Below the pieces are notes generated by a model. It worked only from the letters and a program-made list of their open reading frames with translations. It was not told where the DNA came from and did no database searches. A program made the translations under genes and the position numbers. Shown here one piece after another: positions 16,358 through 25,047 of a stretch of DNA of 45,226 bases (the stretch's first letter is position 1; each line of letters begins with the position of its first letter). The stretch is taken from the NCBI RefSeq assembly GCF_024721265.1, contig NZ_JAMXOC010000026.1, positions 1 through 45,226 on the forward strand, written 5' to 3'. The stretch comes from Ohessyouella blattaphilus. GTDB taxonomy: Bacteria > Bacillota > Clostridia > Lachnospirales > Lachnospiraceae.

Positions 16358-17246
16358 TAGCAATTTTTCAGAAGTGTTAGATAAGCACGTCTTAGAGGTA
16401 GAACAGATTGTGAAGAGCTTCTTGCCACAACCGGAAGGACCGGCTAGTCTGGTGATGGAAGCGATGGATTATAGCCTGGTGGCAGGAGGAAAACGCCTGC
16501 GTCCCCTGCTTATGCAGGAAAGCTTTCGCCTATTTAACGATCAGGAGAAAATTGTGTGGCCGCTAATGGCCGCGATGGAGATGATTCACACCTATTCGCT
16601 AGTACACGATGATTTGCCAGCAATGGATAACGATGAATACCGTCGGGGCAAAAAGACTACTCACGTAGTCTACGGCGAAGATATGGGCATTCTCGCGGGA
16701 GATGCTCTGCTTAACTACGCTTTTGAAACGGCAATGAAAGTATTTGATAGCCAGGTGGACCGGGAATTAGGCATTCAAGCGATTCGTGTCCTTGGCCAGA
16801 AAGCTGGTATCTATGGGATGATTGGCGGTCAAGTAGTGGATGTGAAGGAGACGGGTAAGGCCTTAGAGGCCACGACCCTAAACTATATATACGAGAAGAA
16901 GACGGCGGCCTTAATCGAAGGCTCGTTGATGATTGGTGGTATTACTGGCGGCGCTTCGGCAAGTGAGGTGACAGCCCTTGAGAAAATCGGGCGCTTAGTC
17001 GGCGTAGCTTTCCAGATTCAGGATGATATCTTAGATGTGGAAGGGACATACGCTGAACTAGGAAAGCCAATCGGTAGTGATGCTAAAAATGAGAAGACCA
17101 CTTACGTTACTCTTTACGGCAAGGAAGCAGCGGTAGAAGCGGTAAAGAACGCTTCGGAAGAAGCGATTTCCTTATTGTTAAAACTTGGAAAAGACACTGC
17201 CTTTTTAGAGCAGCTACTCACGTATTTAATAAACCGTAGGAAATAG
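16350..17246 (+). CDS. ispA: Polyprenyl (farnesyl) diphosphate synthase
   Basis: This trans-prenyltransferase condenses IPP with allylic diphosphates. The first aspartate-rich motif is VHDDLPAMDNDEYRRGK with the spacing of bacterial short-chain synthases, and the second is FQIQDDILDVEG. GGKRLRPLL binds IPP. The product is most likely farnesyl diphosphate, but geranylgeranyl diphosphate cannot be excluded from motifs alone. ATG 16350 (298 aa) has AAAGGAG just upstream; the in-frame ATG 16332 lies before that RBS. It lies between xseB and dxs, so isoprenoid precursor synthesis and chain elongation are in one operon. Confidence 0.93.
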   Translation: MSNSNFSEVLDKHVLEVEQIVKSFLPQPEGPASLVMEAMDYSLVAGGKRLRPLLMQESFRLFNDQEKIVWPLMAAMEMIHTYSLVHDDLPAMDNDEYRRGKKTTHVVYGEDMGILAGDALLNYAFETAMKVFDSQVDRELGIQAIRVLGQKAGIYGMIGGQVVDVKETGKALEATTLNYIYEKKTAALIEGSLMIGGITGGASASEVTALEKIGRLVGVAFQIQDDILDVEGTYAELGKPIGSDAKNEKTTYVTLYGKEAAVEAVKNASEEAISLLLKLGKDTAFLEQLLTYLINRRK

Positions 17247-17259
17247 ATGAGGGAATGGT

Positions 17260-19119
17260 ATGTTAGAGCAAATAAAAAAAGCGAATGATATCAAAGAGAT
17301 TGCCCCTGAAGATTATCAAGAATTGGCGGCAGAAATCCGTTCATTTCTAATCGAAAAAATCAGTAAAACCGGCGGCCATCTGGCGTCTAATCTAGGTGTG
17401 GTGGAACTGACCATGGCCATGCATTTAACCTTTACACTGCCGGAGGATAAGATCATCTGGGATGTGGGACATCAGTCCTATACCCACAAGCTACTAACTG
17501 GTCGGACGGCCGGTTTTGATGAGCTCCGCTGTTTTGGCGGTTTAAGTGGCTTCCCTAAGCCTGGTGAAAGCGAATGCGACGCTTTTGGAACGGGACATAG
17601 TTCCACTTCGATTTCGGCAGGCCTAGGATACGTCCGGGCCAGGGAGATTAAAGGGGAAGATTATCAGGTGATTTCTGTAATTGGCGATGGCTCATTAACT
17701 GGCGGTATGGCTTATGAAGCCCTTAATAACGCGTCTCAAGTAAAAAGCAATTTTATCATTGTCTTAAACGATAACCATATGTCGATTTCGGAAAATGTGG
17801 GTGGTATTTCCAAGTATTTGAATCGACTGCGCAGTGCAGAGCTGTATCACGGTCTAAAAAAAGGAGTAGAAGAGACGTTAGAATATATTCCTGGCGTCGG
17901 CAAACCGATGATTCGTCAGCTGAAAAAGGCTAAGAATTCCCTGAAGCAACTGGTGATTCCAGGGATGCTTTTTGAAGATATGGGTATTACGTATTTAGGA
18001 CCAGTAGCCGGTCACGACGTGGAGAAGCTATGTAAGACCTTCCGGGAAGCAAGAAGGATTAAAGGGCCGGTGCTAGTTCACGTTCTAACGGAAAAAGGAC
18101 GAGGTTACGAGCCGGCGATTGCTATGCCGGATAAATTCCACGGGGTGGGCCCCTTTGATATCGAAACGGGTGAATCGCTTTCACCAGCGACTAAGGATTC
18201 TTATACCGATGTCTTTGGGAAAGTTCTGACGGACATTGCCATGAAAGATGAAACCGTGGTGGCGATAACGGCGGCCATGGCTGATGGTACTGGTCTAAAA
18301 CGCTTTGCCAGTAAGTTTCCCAAACGCTTTTTTGATGTGGGGATTGCTGAAGAGCACGCGGTTACCTTTGCCGCGGGACTTGCCTGTGCGGGAATGAAGC
18401 CGGTTTTTGCGGTGTATTCTTCCTTTTTACAAAGAGGCTTTGATCAGTTGATTCACGATGTGGCTCTTCAGAAATTGCCGGTGGTCTTTGCAGTTGATAG
18501 AGGAGGACTTGTGGGCAATGATGGGGATACTCACCAAGGGATTTTTGACCTTTCGTATTTGTCGATGATTCCCAATATGACGGTTATGTCGCCGAAGCAC
18601 AAATGGGAGCTGGCAGATATGCTTAGATTTGCCTTTAAGCTTCAAGGACCAGTGGCCATTCGCTACCCAAGAGGCAGCGCTTTCGATGCCTTTGAAGAAT
18701 ACCGAGAAGAAATTGCTTTAGGAAAAAGTGAATGGATTTACCGAGAAGAAGAAGTGGCCATTATCAGTGTAGGGCACATGTTTAGCGAAGCGGTTTTAGC
18801 TTATAAAAAACTGAAAGAGGCAGGGCGTAAGGTGTCTTTAATTAATGCTCGCTTTGTCAAACCCCTCGATACTCAGATGATCGAAGAAGTGGCAAAAACC
18901 CACTCGATAATCTACACCGTCGAGGAGAATGTTAAAATCGGTGGGTTTGGCTCCCAAGTGGCAGACTATGCCGAGGAGCACAGCCTTCCAGTAAAGGTTT
19001 GTCCTTTTGCGCTTCCCGATGATTATGTAGAACAGGGGAATGTAGAGGTTCTACGAGAGGTATTGGGCTTAAATGGCAGTGCCATCGCGGAAAAAATAGA
19101 AAAAGATCTAAAAGGGTAG
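17260..19119 (+). CDS. dxs: 1-Deoxy-D-xylulose-5-phosphate synthase
   Basis: This is the first enzyme of the MEP isoprenoid pathway: it joins pyruvate and glyceraldehyde 3-phosphate using thiamine diphosphate. The N-terminal domain shows GGHLASNLGVVELTMA and WDVGHQSYTHKLLTGR. The ThDP motif is GDGSLTGGMAYEALNNA. The second domain has IAEEHAVTFAAGLA and VFAVYSSFLQRGFDQL, then DRGGLVGNDGDTHQG. The C-terminal domain includes the transketolase C block (VEENVKIGGFGSQVA). Length 619 aa is normal. GAGGGA precedes ATG 17260. The dependence on ThDP links it to the thiamine locus further on only in metabolism, not position. Confidence 0.97.
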   Translation: MLEQIKKANDIKEIAPEDYQELAAEIRSFLIEKISKTGGHLASNLGVVELTMAMHLTFTLPEDKIIWDVGHQSYTHKLLTGRTAGFDELRCFGGLSGFPKPGESECDAFGTGHSSTSISAGLGYVRAREIKGEDYQVISVIGDGSLTGGMAYEALNNASQVKSNFIIVLNDNHMSISENVGGISKYLNRLRSAELYHGLKKGVEETLEYIPGVGKPMIRQLKKAKNSLKQLVIPGMLFEDMGITYLGPVAGHDVEKLCKTFREARRIKGPVLVHVLTEKGRGYEPAIAMPDKFHGVGPFDIETGESLSPATKDSYTDVFGKVLTDIAMKDETVVAITAAMADGTGLKRFASKFPKRFFDVGIAEEHAVTFAAGLACAGMKPVFAVYSSFLQRGFDQLIHDVALQKLPVVFAVDRGGLVGNDGDTHQGIFDLSYLSMIPNMTVMSPKHKWELADMLRFAFKLQGPVAIRYPRGSAFDAFEEYREEIALGKSEWIYREEEVAIISVGHMFSEAVLAYKKLKEAGRKVSLINARFVKPLDTQMIEEVAKTHSIIYTVEENVKIGGFGSQVADYAEEHSLPVKVCPFALPDDYVEQGNVEVLREVLGLNGSAIAEKIEKDLKG

Positions 19120-19123
19120 GACG

Positions 19124-19927
19124 ATGAAAGAACGTTTGGATATATTATTAGTTAAAAGAAATTTAGCCGCTTCTAGGGAAAAAGCAAAGGCGCTTATTAT
19201 GTCAGGCATCGTTTATGTCGATGATCAAAAGGAAGATAAAGCCGGTAGCACCTTTAGCGAGGAGGCCAAAATCGAGGTTCGGGGCAAAGACATGCCTTAC
19301 GTGAGCCGCGGTGGCTATAAGCTAGAAAAGGCGCTGAAGGAGTTTGCCCTTTCCCTAACGGATTTGGTCTGTACCGATGTAGGCTCATCTACCGGCGGCT
19401 TTACTGACTGCATGCTCCAAAATGGTGCGAGAAAGGTCTATGCCATCGATGTAGGAAGAGGCCAGCTAGATTGGCAGCTAAGAAATGACCCTCGGGTTAT
19501 CAGTATGGAAAAGACGAATATCCGTTACCTTGAACCAAAGGATTTGGGAGAAGCTATCGATTTTTCTTCCATCGACGTCTCTTTTATTTCGTTAACAAAA
19601 GTGTTAGCGCCGATTTACGCCTATTTAAAGCCAGCAGCTCTTGTGGTGGCTTTGATTAAGCCCCAGTTTGAGGCAGGGCGAGAAAAGGTGGGAAAAAAAG
19701 GAGTGGTGCGAGAGCGAAGCACCCATGTAGAAGTGATTGAAAAAGTGATTAATTATGCAACTTCTATTAACTTTGACGTCTGTAAACTAAGCTTTTCGCC
19801 GATTAAAGGACCTGAGGGGAACATAGAATATCTGGTTTTGCTGAAAAAGAGCGATAACTATGGTATTATAAATGATGGTATAAATATTGATGAAATTACG
19901 ATAGAAGCGACGAAGGAGCTTAAGTAG
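19124..19927 (+). CDS. tlyA: TlyA family rRNA 2'-O-methyltransferase (YqxC-like)
   Basis: The protein has an N-terminal S4 RNA-binding domain (RLDILLVKRNLAASREKAKA and the following GIVYVD strand). An FtsJ-like SAM-dependent methyltransferase follows, whose SAM motif is DVGSSTGGFTDCMLQNGA. The catalytic KDKE-type residues are placed around FDxSSIDVSFISL and ALIKPQFEAGREK. TlyA proteins 2'-O-methylate 16S and/or 23S rRNA, and some were described as haemolysins. Length 267 aa is normal. ATG 19124 has GGGTAGG upstream. The gene order dxs-tlyA-nadK-argR-recN is conserved in Firmicutes. Confidence 0.93.
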   Translation: MKERLDILLVKRNLAASREKAKALIMSGIVYVDDQKEDKAGSTFSEEAKIEVRGKDMPYVSRGGYKLEKALKEFALSLTDLVCTDVGSSTGGFTDCMLQNGARKVYAIDVGRGQLDWQLRNDPRVISMEKTNIRYLEPKDLGEAIDFSSIDVSFISLTKVLAPIYAYLKPAALVVALIKPQFEAGREKVGKKGVVRERSTHVEVIEKVINYATSINFDVCKLSFSPIKGPEGNIEYLVLLKKSDNYGIINDGINIDEITIEATKELK

Positions 19928-20761
19928 ATGCAAAAGATACTAATCGTGACAAATGAGACAAAAGATCCCGATTTTCAAAGAACCATGGAAGCTAAAATGC
20001 TTTTTGAGCAGCGGGGAATTACCTGCGTGCTATGTGAAAATGCCGAACGCAAAACCATTGTGGAGAATCTGAAAAGGGATGAAATAGATTTCGTACTCGT
20101 TATCGGTGGAGATGGCACCTTAATTGAGGTGGCTGGTTACTTGCATAAGACGGGGGTACCCCTTCTCGGTGTAAATATGGGGACTCTAGGTTATCTCACC
20201 GAGATAGAGCCAAATTGCCTGGAAGAGGCCGTAACCAAGCTAGCTTCAGGAGATTATCAGGTGGAGGAGCGAATGATGCTCGCCGGGCAGGTGAACGCGG
20301 GGGTAAGTGACCTTTCTCTTAACGACATTGTAGTTTCGAGAAAAGGCGGCTTACGGGTCATCGCTTATGAGGTCTATGTAAACGGCGAGTATCTGAATAC
20401 CTATAAAGCCGATGGAATTATCATTTCCACGCCGACGGGCTCGACGGCCTATAATCTGTCGGCGGGCGGTCCCATCGTTAAGCCGACAGCGTCCTTAATT
20501 CTTTTAACGCCGATTTGCTCTCACGCTCTAAACACCAGCAGCATTGTGCTGGCGGATACGGATGAGATTACGATTAAGGTGTTAGAGGGCCGCAATCAGA
20601 CGGTAGAAGAGGCCATTGTTTCTTTTGACGGCGCCGGACCCTATAACTTAGTGACCGGTGACGAAGTTCATGTGCAGAAAGCAAAAACGGTGACGAAGAT
20701 CATCAAGCTAGGTGACGTGAGTTTCTTAGAAACACTGCGCCGAAAAATGAAAGGAAGTTAA
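19928..20761 (+). CDS. nadK: NAD kinase
   Basis: It phosphorylates NAD to NADP. Family signatures are VIGGDGTLIEVAGYL (GGDG motif), GVNMGTLGYLTEIEP, the NE/D-like LNDIVVSRKGG and the long conserved DGIIISTPTGSTAYNLSAGG followed by PIVKPTASLILLTPICSHAL. Length 277 aa. ATG 19928 directly follows the tlyA stop, with AAGGAG about 10 bases upstream. It is in the middle of the operon and has no sign of separate control. Confidence 0.95.
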   Translation: MQKILIVTNETKDPDFQRTMEAKMLFEQRGITCVLCENAERKTIVENLKRDEIDFVLVIGGDGTLIEVAGYLHKTGVPLLGVNMGTLGYLTEIEPNCLEEAVTKLASGDYQVEERMMLAGQVNAGVSDLSLNDIVVSRKGGLRVIAYEVYVNGEYLNTYKADGIIISTPTGSTAYNLSAGGPIVKPTASLILLTPICSHALNTSSIVLADTDEITIKVLEGRNQTVEEAIVSFDGAGPYNLVTGDEVHVQKAKTVTKIIKLGDVSFLETLRRKMKGS

Positions 20762-20765
20762 ACAG

Positions 20766-21215
20766 GTGAAGGGTAATAGACGACAAAAAATCATTGAGTT
20801 AATTAATAAATACGAGATTGAAACCCAAGAGGATTTAACGGAGCATCTTCGTCTGGAGGGCATTACCACGACTCAGGCTACCATCAGTCGGGATATTCGG
20901 GATTTGAAGCTGACCAAAGTGCCGACGGCAAATGGTCGCCACCGGTACGGCGTCTTAGAACCAGGGAAGCCTCAGCTAGGCGAAAAGTTTATTCGTGTCC
21001 TTAAAGAAGGCTTTCTCTCTATGGAAGTAGCGGGAAATCTCTTAGTAATTAAAACCGTCTCGGGCATGGCGATGGCGGTAGCGGCAGCGATTGATTCTCT
21101 GGAGTATCCGGAGGTGGCTGGTTGTATTGCTGGTGATGATACCTTGATGTGTGCTATCAAAAGCGAGGACGGCGCCCGAGTGGTGGAAGAGAAGATTCGG
21201 AAAATCTTAGTATAG
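20766..21215 (+). CDS. argR: Arginine repressor ArgR/AhrC
   Basis: This hexameric repressor or activator of arginine genes uses arginine as corepressor. The N-terminal winged helix (about 1-70) contains RQKIIELINKYEIETQEDL and TTQATISRDIRDLKLTKVP. The C-terminal oligomerisation domain contains VLKEGFLSMEVAGNLLVIKT and the arginine-binding CIAGDDTLMCAIKSED. Length 149 aa. It starts at GTG 20766 after AAGGAAG. The position just before recN is the conserved Firmicute one; no arginine genes are in the window. Confidence 0.94.
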   Translation: MKGNRRQKIIELINKYEIETQEDLTEHLRLEGITTTQATISRDIRDLKLTKVPTANGRHRYGVLEPGKPQLGEKFIRVLKEGFLSMEVAGNLLVIKTVSGMAMAVAAAIDSLEYPEVAGCIAGDDTLMCAIKSEDGARVVEEKIRKILV

Positions 21216-21225
21216 GAGCAACTAT

Positions 21226-22902
21226 ATGCTACAAAGTTTATATGTGAAAAACTTAGCTTTAATCGATGAGATTGAAGTGGATTTTGCCCCGGGTCTTAAC
21301 GTCTTGTCAGGGGAAACGGGGGCCGGTAAATCGATTATTATCGGTTCCATTAATCTGGCTCTTGGCGCCCGCTATAAAGGCGAGGTCCTAAGAGAAGGTG
21401 CCCAGTACGGTTTAGCCGAGCTCCGTTTTCAGATTGAGTCAGCATCCCTTAAAGAGGCATTAGCTCGGCAGGACGTGTTCCTAGATGATGGGGAACTAAT
21501 TATCAGTCGCAAACTTATGAATGGCCGCAGTGTCTGTAAGATTAATGGAGAAACGGTCAATATGAATGATTTGCGTCAGGTATCGAGCTTGCTTCTAGAC
21601 CTTCACGGTCAGCACGAGCACCAGTCTCTTTTAGACCCCCAGTATCACCTGCAGATTTTAGATAGCTATGCCGGTGAAGAGGCTTGGGAATTGAAGCGGG
21701 AGATAAAGGAGCGCTTAAGCGAGTATCGGCAAACCACTGCTGAGCTGGCAAAAAGTCAGAAGGACGACAGCGCTAGAGAAAAAGAGTTAGAACTCCTTCG
21801 TTTTGAAGTGAATGAGCTTCAAGAAGCAGCGCTTAAGCCGGGGGAGGACGAAGCGCTAGACGAAGAGTATCGTTTTCTTGCTCACAGCAAAAACATCAAA
21901 GAGGAAGTCAGCATTACCTATGGACTGACGGCCGCCGGTGATGATAGTGCCAGCGAGCAAATTTCAAGAGGTATCAGGGCGCTGCAAGAAGCCGTTAAAT
22001 ACGACGAAAAGAGCGAGAACCTTGTGTCCCAGTTAACAGAGATTGATAATCTGCTAAATGATTTTAATCACGAGCTAAGCGCCTATCTGGAGACCTTGGA
22101 TTATTCGGAAGAAGATTTTGGTAAGCTAGAATCCCGCCTTAATACGATAAATTACTTAAAGACCAAATACGGGGGATCGGCTAGTGAAATGCTGGAGTAT
22201 TTGGCTGAAAAACAAGAAGAAATTCAGGTTCTGGAAAACTATGAGGAGCATCTAGAAAACCTAAGAGCCAAAGCCGCGAAGCAGCTTGCTAGTCTGGAAA
22301 AAATAGGTAAAAAGCTATCAAGCCTTCGAAAGAGTGTGGCTAAAGAACTAGAAGGCGACATTCGTGCTGGCATTGCGGATCTTAATTTTGCCGATAACCA
22401 GTTTGTTATCGATTTCTCGGAGAAAAAGCCGAGTGAAGACGGAATGGACGAGGTGGTCTTTTTGGTATCGGTGAATCCCGGTCAAAAGGTAAAGCCGCTT
22501 AACGAGGTGGCTTCCGGCGGCGAATTATCTCGGATCATGCTGGTGATTAAGACGGTGATGGCGAAGAAAGATGCAATTCCCACCTTGATTTTTGATGAAA
22601 TCGATGTGGGTATCAGTGGCAATACGGCTTATAAGGTGGCGGAGAAAATGAAGGTAATCGCTAGCGAACACCAGGTGATTACGATTACCCATTTGCCCCA
22701 GATAGCGGCCATGGCTAATCAGAATTACTTAATTGAGAAAGTGATTAAAGGACAGCATTCGCAAACGGAGATCAAAACTCTTAGCGAAGAAGAATCCGTT
22801 ACTGAGCTAGCCCGTTTGCTGGGCGGTCAGACGATTACCGAGACGGTGATGGCGAATGCTAGAGAGATGCGACAGTTAGCACATGAGGAGAAGAGAAGAT
22901 AA
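21226..22902 (+). CDS. recN: DNA repair protein RecN
   Basis: RecN is an SMC-like ATPase acting in double-strand break repair. The N-terminal head has LYVKNLALIDEIEVDFAPGL and Walker A LSGETGAGKSII. The centre (about 150-400) is rich in heptads and predicted coiled coil. The C-terminal head has the signature LNEVASGGELSRIMLVIKTV, Walker B TLIFDEIDVGISG and THLPQIAAMA. Length 558 aa is as expected. AGGAG at 21214-21218 precedes ATG 21226. Its stop overlaps an upstream in-frame start of glgA, so glgA is probably on the same transcript. Confidence 0.96.
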   Translation: MLQSLYVKNLALIDEIEVDFAPGLNVLSGETGAGKSIIIGSINLALGARYKGEVLREGAQYGLAELRFQIESASLKEALARQDVFLDDGELIISRKLMNGRSVCKINGETVNMNDLRQVSSLLLDLHGQHEHQSLLDPQYHLQILDSYAGEEAWELKREIKERLSEYRQTTAELAKSQKDDSAREKELELLRFEVNELQEAALKPGEDEALDEEYRFLAHSKNIKEEVSITYGLTAAGDDSASEQISRGIRALQEAVKYDEKSENLVSQLTEIDNLLNDFNHELSAYLETLDYSEEDFGKLESRLNTINYLKTKYGGSASEMLEYLAEKQEEIQVLENYEEHLENLRAKAAKQLASLEKIGKKLSSLRKSVAKELEGDIRAGIADLNFADNQFVIDFSEKKPSEDGMDEVVFLVSVNPGQKVKPLNEVASGGELSRIMLVIKTVMAKKDAIPTLIFDEIDVGISGNTAYKVAEKMKVIASEHQVITITHLPQIAAMANQNYLIEKVIKGQHSQTEIKTLSEEESVTELARLLGGQTITETVMANAREMRQLAHEEKRR

Positions 22903-22916
22903 TGGGAAGGGTTTCT

Positions 22917-24356
22917 ATGAAGAAAAAAGTATTATTTGTGGCGTCGGAATCGGTGCCTTTTATCAAGACGGGAGGACTAGCAGATGTGGTTGGCTCCCTG
23001 CCAAAGTGCTTCAATAAAAAAGAGTTCGACGTAAGAGTAGTGTTGCCTAATTATACCTGTATTGATGAGAAGTGGCGCAGTAAGTTTAAGTTTATTACTC
23101 ACTTTTATATGGATCTGAATTGGCGCAAACAGTACGTGGGTATTCTTGAGTATAAATATGAAGGGATTACGTATTACTTTTTAGATAACGAATTCTATTT
23201 TTCGGGACCGACTCCTTACGGTCAAATCTATGAGGATATTGAAAAGTTTGCCTTCTTCTCTAAGGCGGTTTTAAGCGCGATTCCCGTTATTGATTTCCGG
23301 CCGGATATTATTCACTGCCACGACTGGCAAAGCGGTTTGGTACCGGTGTATCTCGATAATTTCCGCTATGGAGATGAGTACTTCCGGGGAATTAAGACGG
23401 TAATGACGATTCACAACCTTAAGTTCCAAGGAATTTGGGATACGAAGAAGGTTAAGGATATTACCGGTTTACCGGCGTACTACTTTGCCCCGGATAAGAT
23501 GGAAGCATATAACGATGCCAATTACCTAAAGGGCGGAATCGTCTATGCTGATAAGGTGACCACAGTTAGTAATTCTTACGCTAAAGAAATTCAGATGCCT
23601 TTCTACGGCGAGCGCTTAGACGGCTTAATGCGGGCCAGGAGTGGTGATCTAGTGGGAATCGTCAACGGCATCGACTATGAAGTGTATAATCCGGAAATGG
23701 ATAAAAGCTTAGCCAAAAACTTTTCTCCTAGTACCTTTAGAAAAGATAAGGTTAAGAATAAGCTGGCCCTCCAAAAGGAACTAGGTCTACCGGAAGACGG
23801 GAAGGTGATGATGATTGGTATCGTCTCCCGCTTGACGGATCAAAAGGGCTTTGATTTAATTGAACACGTGATGGATGAATTATGTAACGATCACATTCAA
23901 TTAGTGATTCTAGGGACCGGGGACGAGAAGTATGAAAATATGTTCCGTCACTATGCATGGAAGTATCCCGAGAAAGTGGCGGCAAACATCTTCTATTCAG
24001 AGGAGTTATCTCACCGGATTTACGGTTCTTGCGACGCCTTTTTGATGCCATCCCTCTTTGAACCTTGTGGCCTCTCTCAGCTAATGAGTCTGCGCTATGG
24101 TACGGTGCCGATCGTTCGCCAAACGGGTGGTCTAATCGATACGGTAGATCCTTATAACGAATACGAAAAAACCGGGACAGGGTTTGCCTTCCTTAATTAC
24201 AACGCCCACGAGATGCTGGCGACGATTCGTTACGGCGAAATGACGTATTACGATAAAAAGCGGCAGTGGAATTTAATTGTAGAACGAGGAATGAAGCAAG
24301 ACTTCTCCTGGGAACAGTCGGCAAAGCAGTATAAAGATTTATATGAAAGCTTATAA
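22917..24356 (+). CDS. glgA: Glycogen synthase (ADP-glucose type, GT5)
   Basis: It extends alpha-1,4-glucan from ADP-glucose. The GT5 signature is VASESVPFIKTGGLADVVGS at the N-terminus (KTGGL binds the nucleotide sugar). Later blocks are HCHDWQSGLVPVYL, VMTIHNLKFQG, VNGIDYEVYNPEMD, GIVSRLTDQKGFDL and the acceptor-domain PSLFEPCGLSQLMSLRYGT. ATG 22917 (479 aa) follows GGAAGGG and gives the usual MKKKVLFVASE start; ATG 22902 would add five residues. No glgB, glgC or glgD is adjacent, so the rest of the pathway must lie elsewhere if present. Confidence 0.93.
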   Translation: MKKKVLFVASESVPFIKTGGLADVVGSLPKCFNKKEFDVRVVLPNYTCIDEKWRSKFKFITHFYMDLNWRKQYVGILEYKYEGITYYFLDNEFYFSGPTPYGQIYEDIEKFAFFSKAVLSAIPVIDFRPDIIHCHDWQSGLVPVYLDNFRYGDEYFRGIKTVMTIHNLKFQGIWDTKKVKDITGLPAYYFAPDKMEAYNDANYLKGGIVYADKVTTVSNSYAKEIQMPFYGERLDGLMRARSGDLVGIVNGIDYEVYNPEMDKSLAKNFSPSTFRKDKVKNKLALQKELGLPEDGKVMMIGIVSRLTDQKGFDLIEHVMDELCNDHIQLVILGTGDEKYENMFRHYAWKYPEKVAANIFYSEELSHRIYGSCDAFLMPSLFEPCGLSQLMSLRYGTVPIVRQTGGLIDTVDPYNEYEKTGTGFAFLNYNAHEMLATIRYGEMTYYDKKRQWNLIVERGMKQDFSWEQSAKQYKDLYESL

Positions 24357-24359
24357 ATA

Positions 24360-25028
24360 ATGACGAAATTAGATTTTAATAACCAGCGCCTATTCCGGGA
24401 AACGAAACGGTACTTAGGCTATCAAAAGGGTGAAGCCACAACAGCGGTAGCAGAGCTTATTAAGGATGCCTTGCAGGAAGTGACTGAAGTTGCAAAACCG
24501 CGTTTTAGTAATCGGTGCTTTCCCTTAGTGGTAGATAGCGAAACCGTGACTTTTGGCTCGGTCAGCACGAAAAGTGCGGCCTTAGCGGAGAACTTAAAAG
24601 GTTGTCAGGAAATTCTCGTTATAGCTTGCACGCTGGGAACGGGTATTGATTTACTAATCAGGCGTTATAGCTCAGGCGACATGGCTAGGGTGGTGGTTTT
24701 GCAGGCGGCCAGCGCAGCTGTCTTAGAGGCGTATTTAGATGAATATAATGAGGAATTAAAGACCGAGTACGCCAAGAGTCAAAAGCATTTGCGTCCTCGG
24801 TTTTCCCCTGGCTATGGGGATTTTGACCTAGATAGCCAAGGGATGATTCTTAGGTTAGTAGAGGCAGCGAAAACCATTGGCCTAACCCTAACCGATGGTG
24901 GGATGCTAACTCCGACGAAGTCGGTGACCGCCGTTATCGGGATTGGCGATGAAAAATTAGAATGTGAACGTACCGGGTGTATGAATTGCACCAAGACGGA
25001 TTGTACGTATCGAAAAGATGGGTGCTAA
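24360..25028 (+). CDS. Cobalamin-dependent methionine synthase activation-domain protein
   Basis: The protein resembles the C-terminal AdoMet-binding activation domain of MetH, encoded as a separate 222-residue polypeptide. The activation-domain signature is seen in RPRFSPGYGDFDLDSQG (RPxxGYP-like) and DGGMLTPTKSVTAVIGIG, with an alanine-rich region before it (VLQAASAAVLEAYLDEY). Its end is cysteine-rich: CMNCTKTDCTYRKDGC. It lies 19 bases before metH, whose product lacks this domain, so the two together make a complete split MetH. It likely helps re-methylate oxidised cob(II)alamin using AdoMet and an electron donor. ATG 24360 follows the glgA stop by 3 bases. Confidence 0.88.
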   Translation: MTKLDFNNQRLFRETKRYLGYQKGEATTAVAELIKDALQEVTEVAKPRFSNRCFPLVVDSETVTFGSVSTKSAALAENLKGCQEILVIACTLGTGIDLLIRRYSSGDMARVVVLQAASAAVLEAYLDEYNEELKTEYAKSQKHLRPRFSPGYGDFDLDSQGMILRLVEAAKTIGLTLTDGGMLTPTKSVTAVIGIGDEKLECERTGCMNCTKTDCTYRKDGC

Positions 25029-25047
25029 GATTAAGAAAGGATAAGAC

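Noticed and set aside
16117-16428. Minus-strand frame of 103 codons over xseA, xseB and ispA.
   Set aside because: Shadow of three overlapping real genes; no motif, no RBS.
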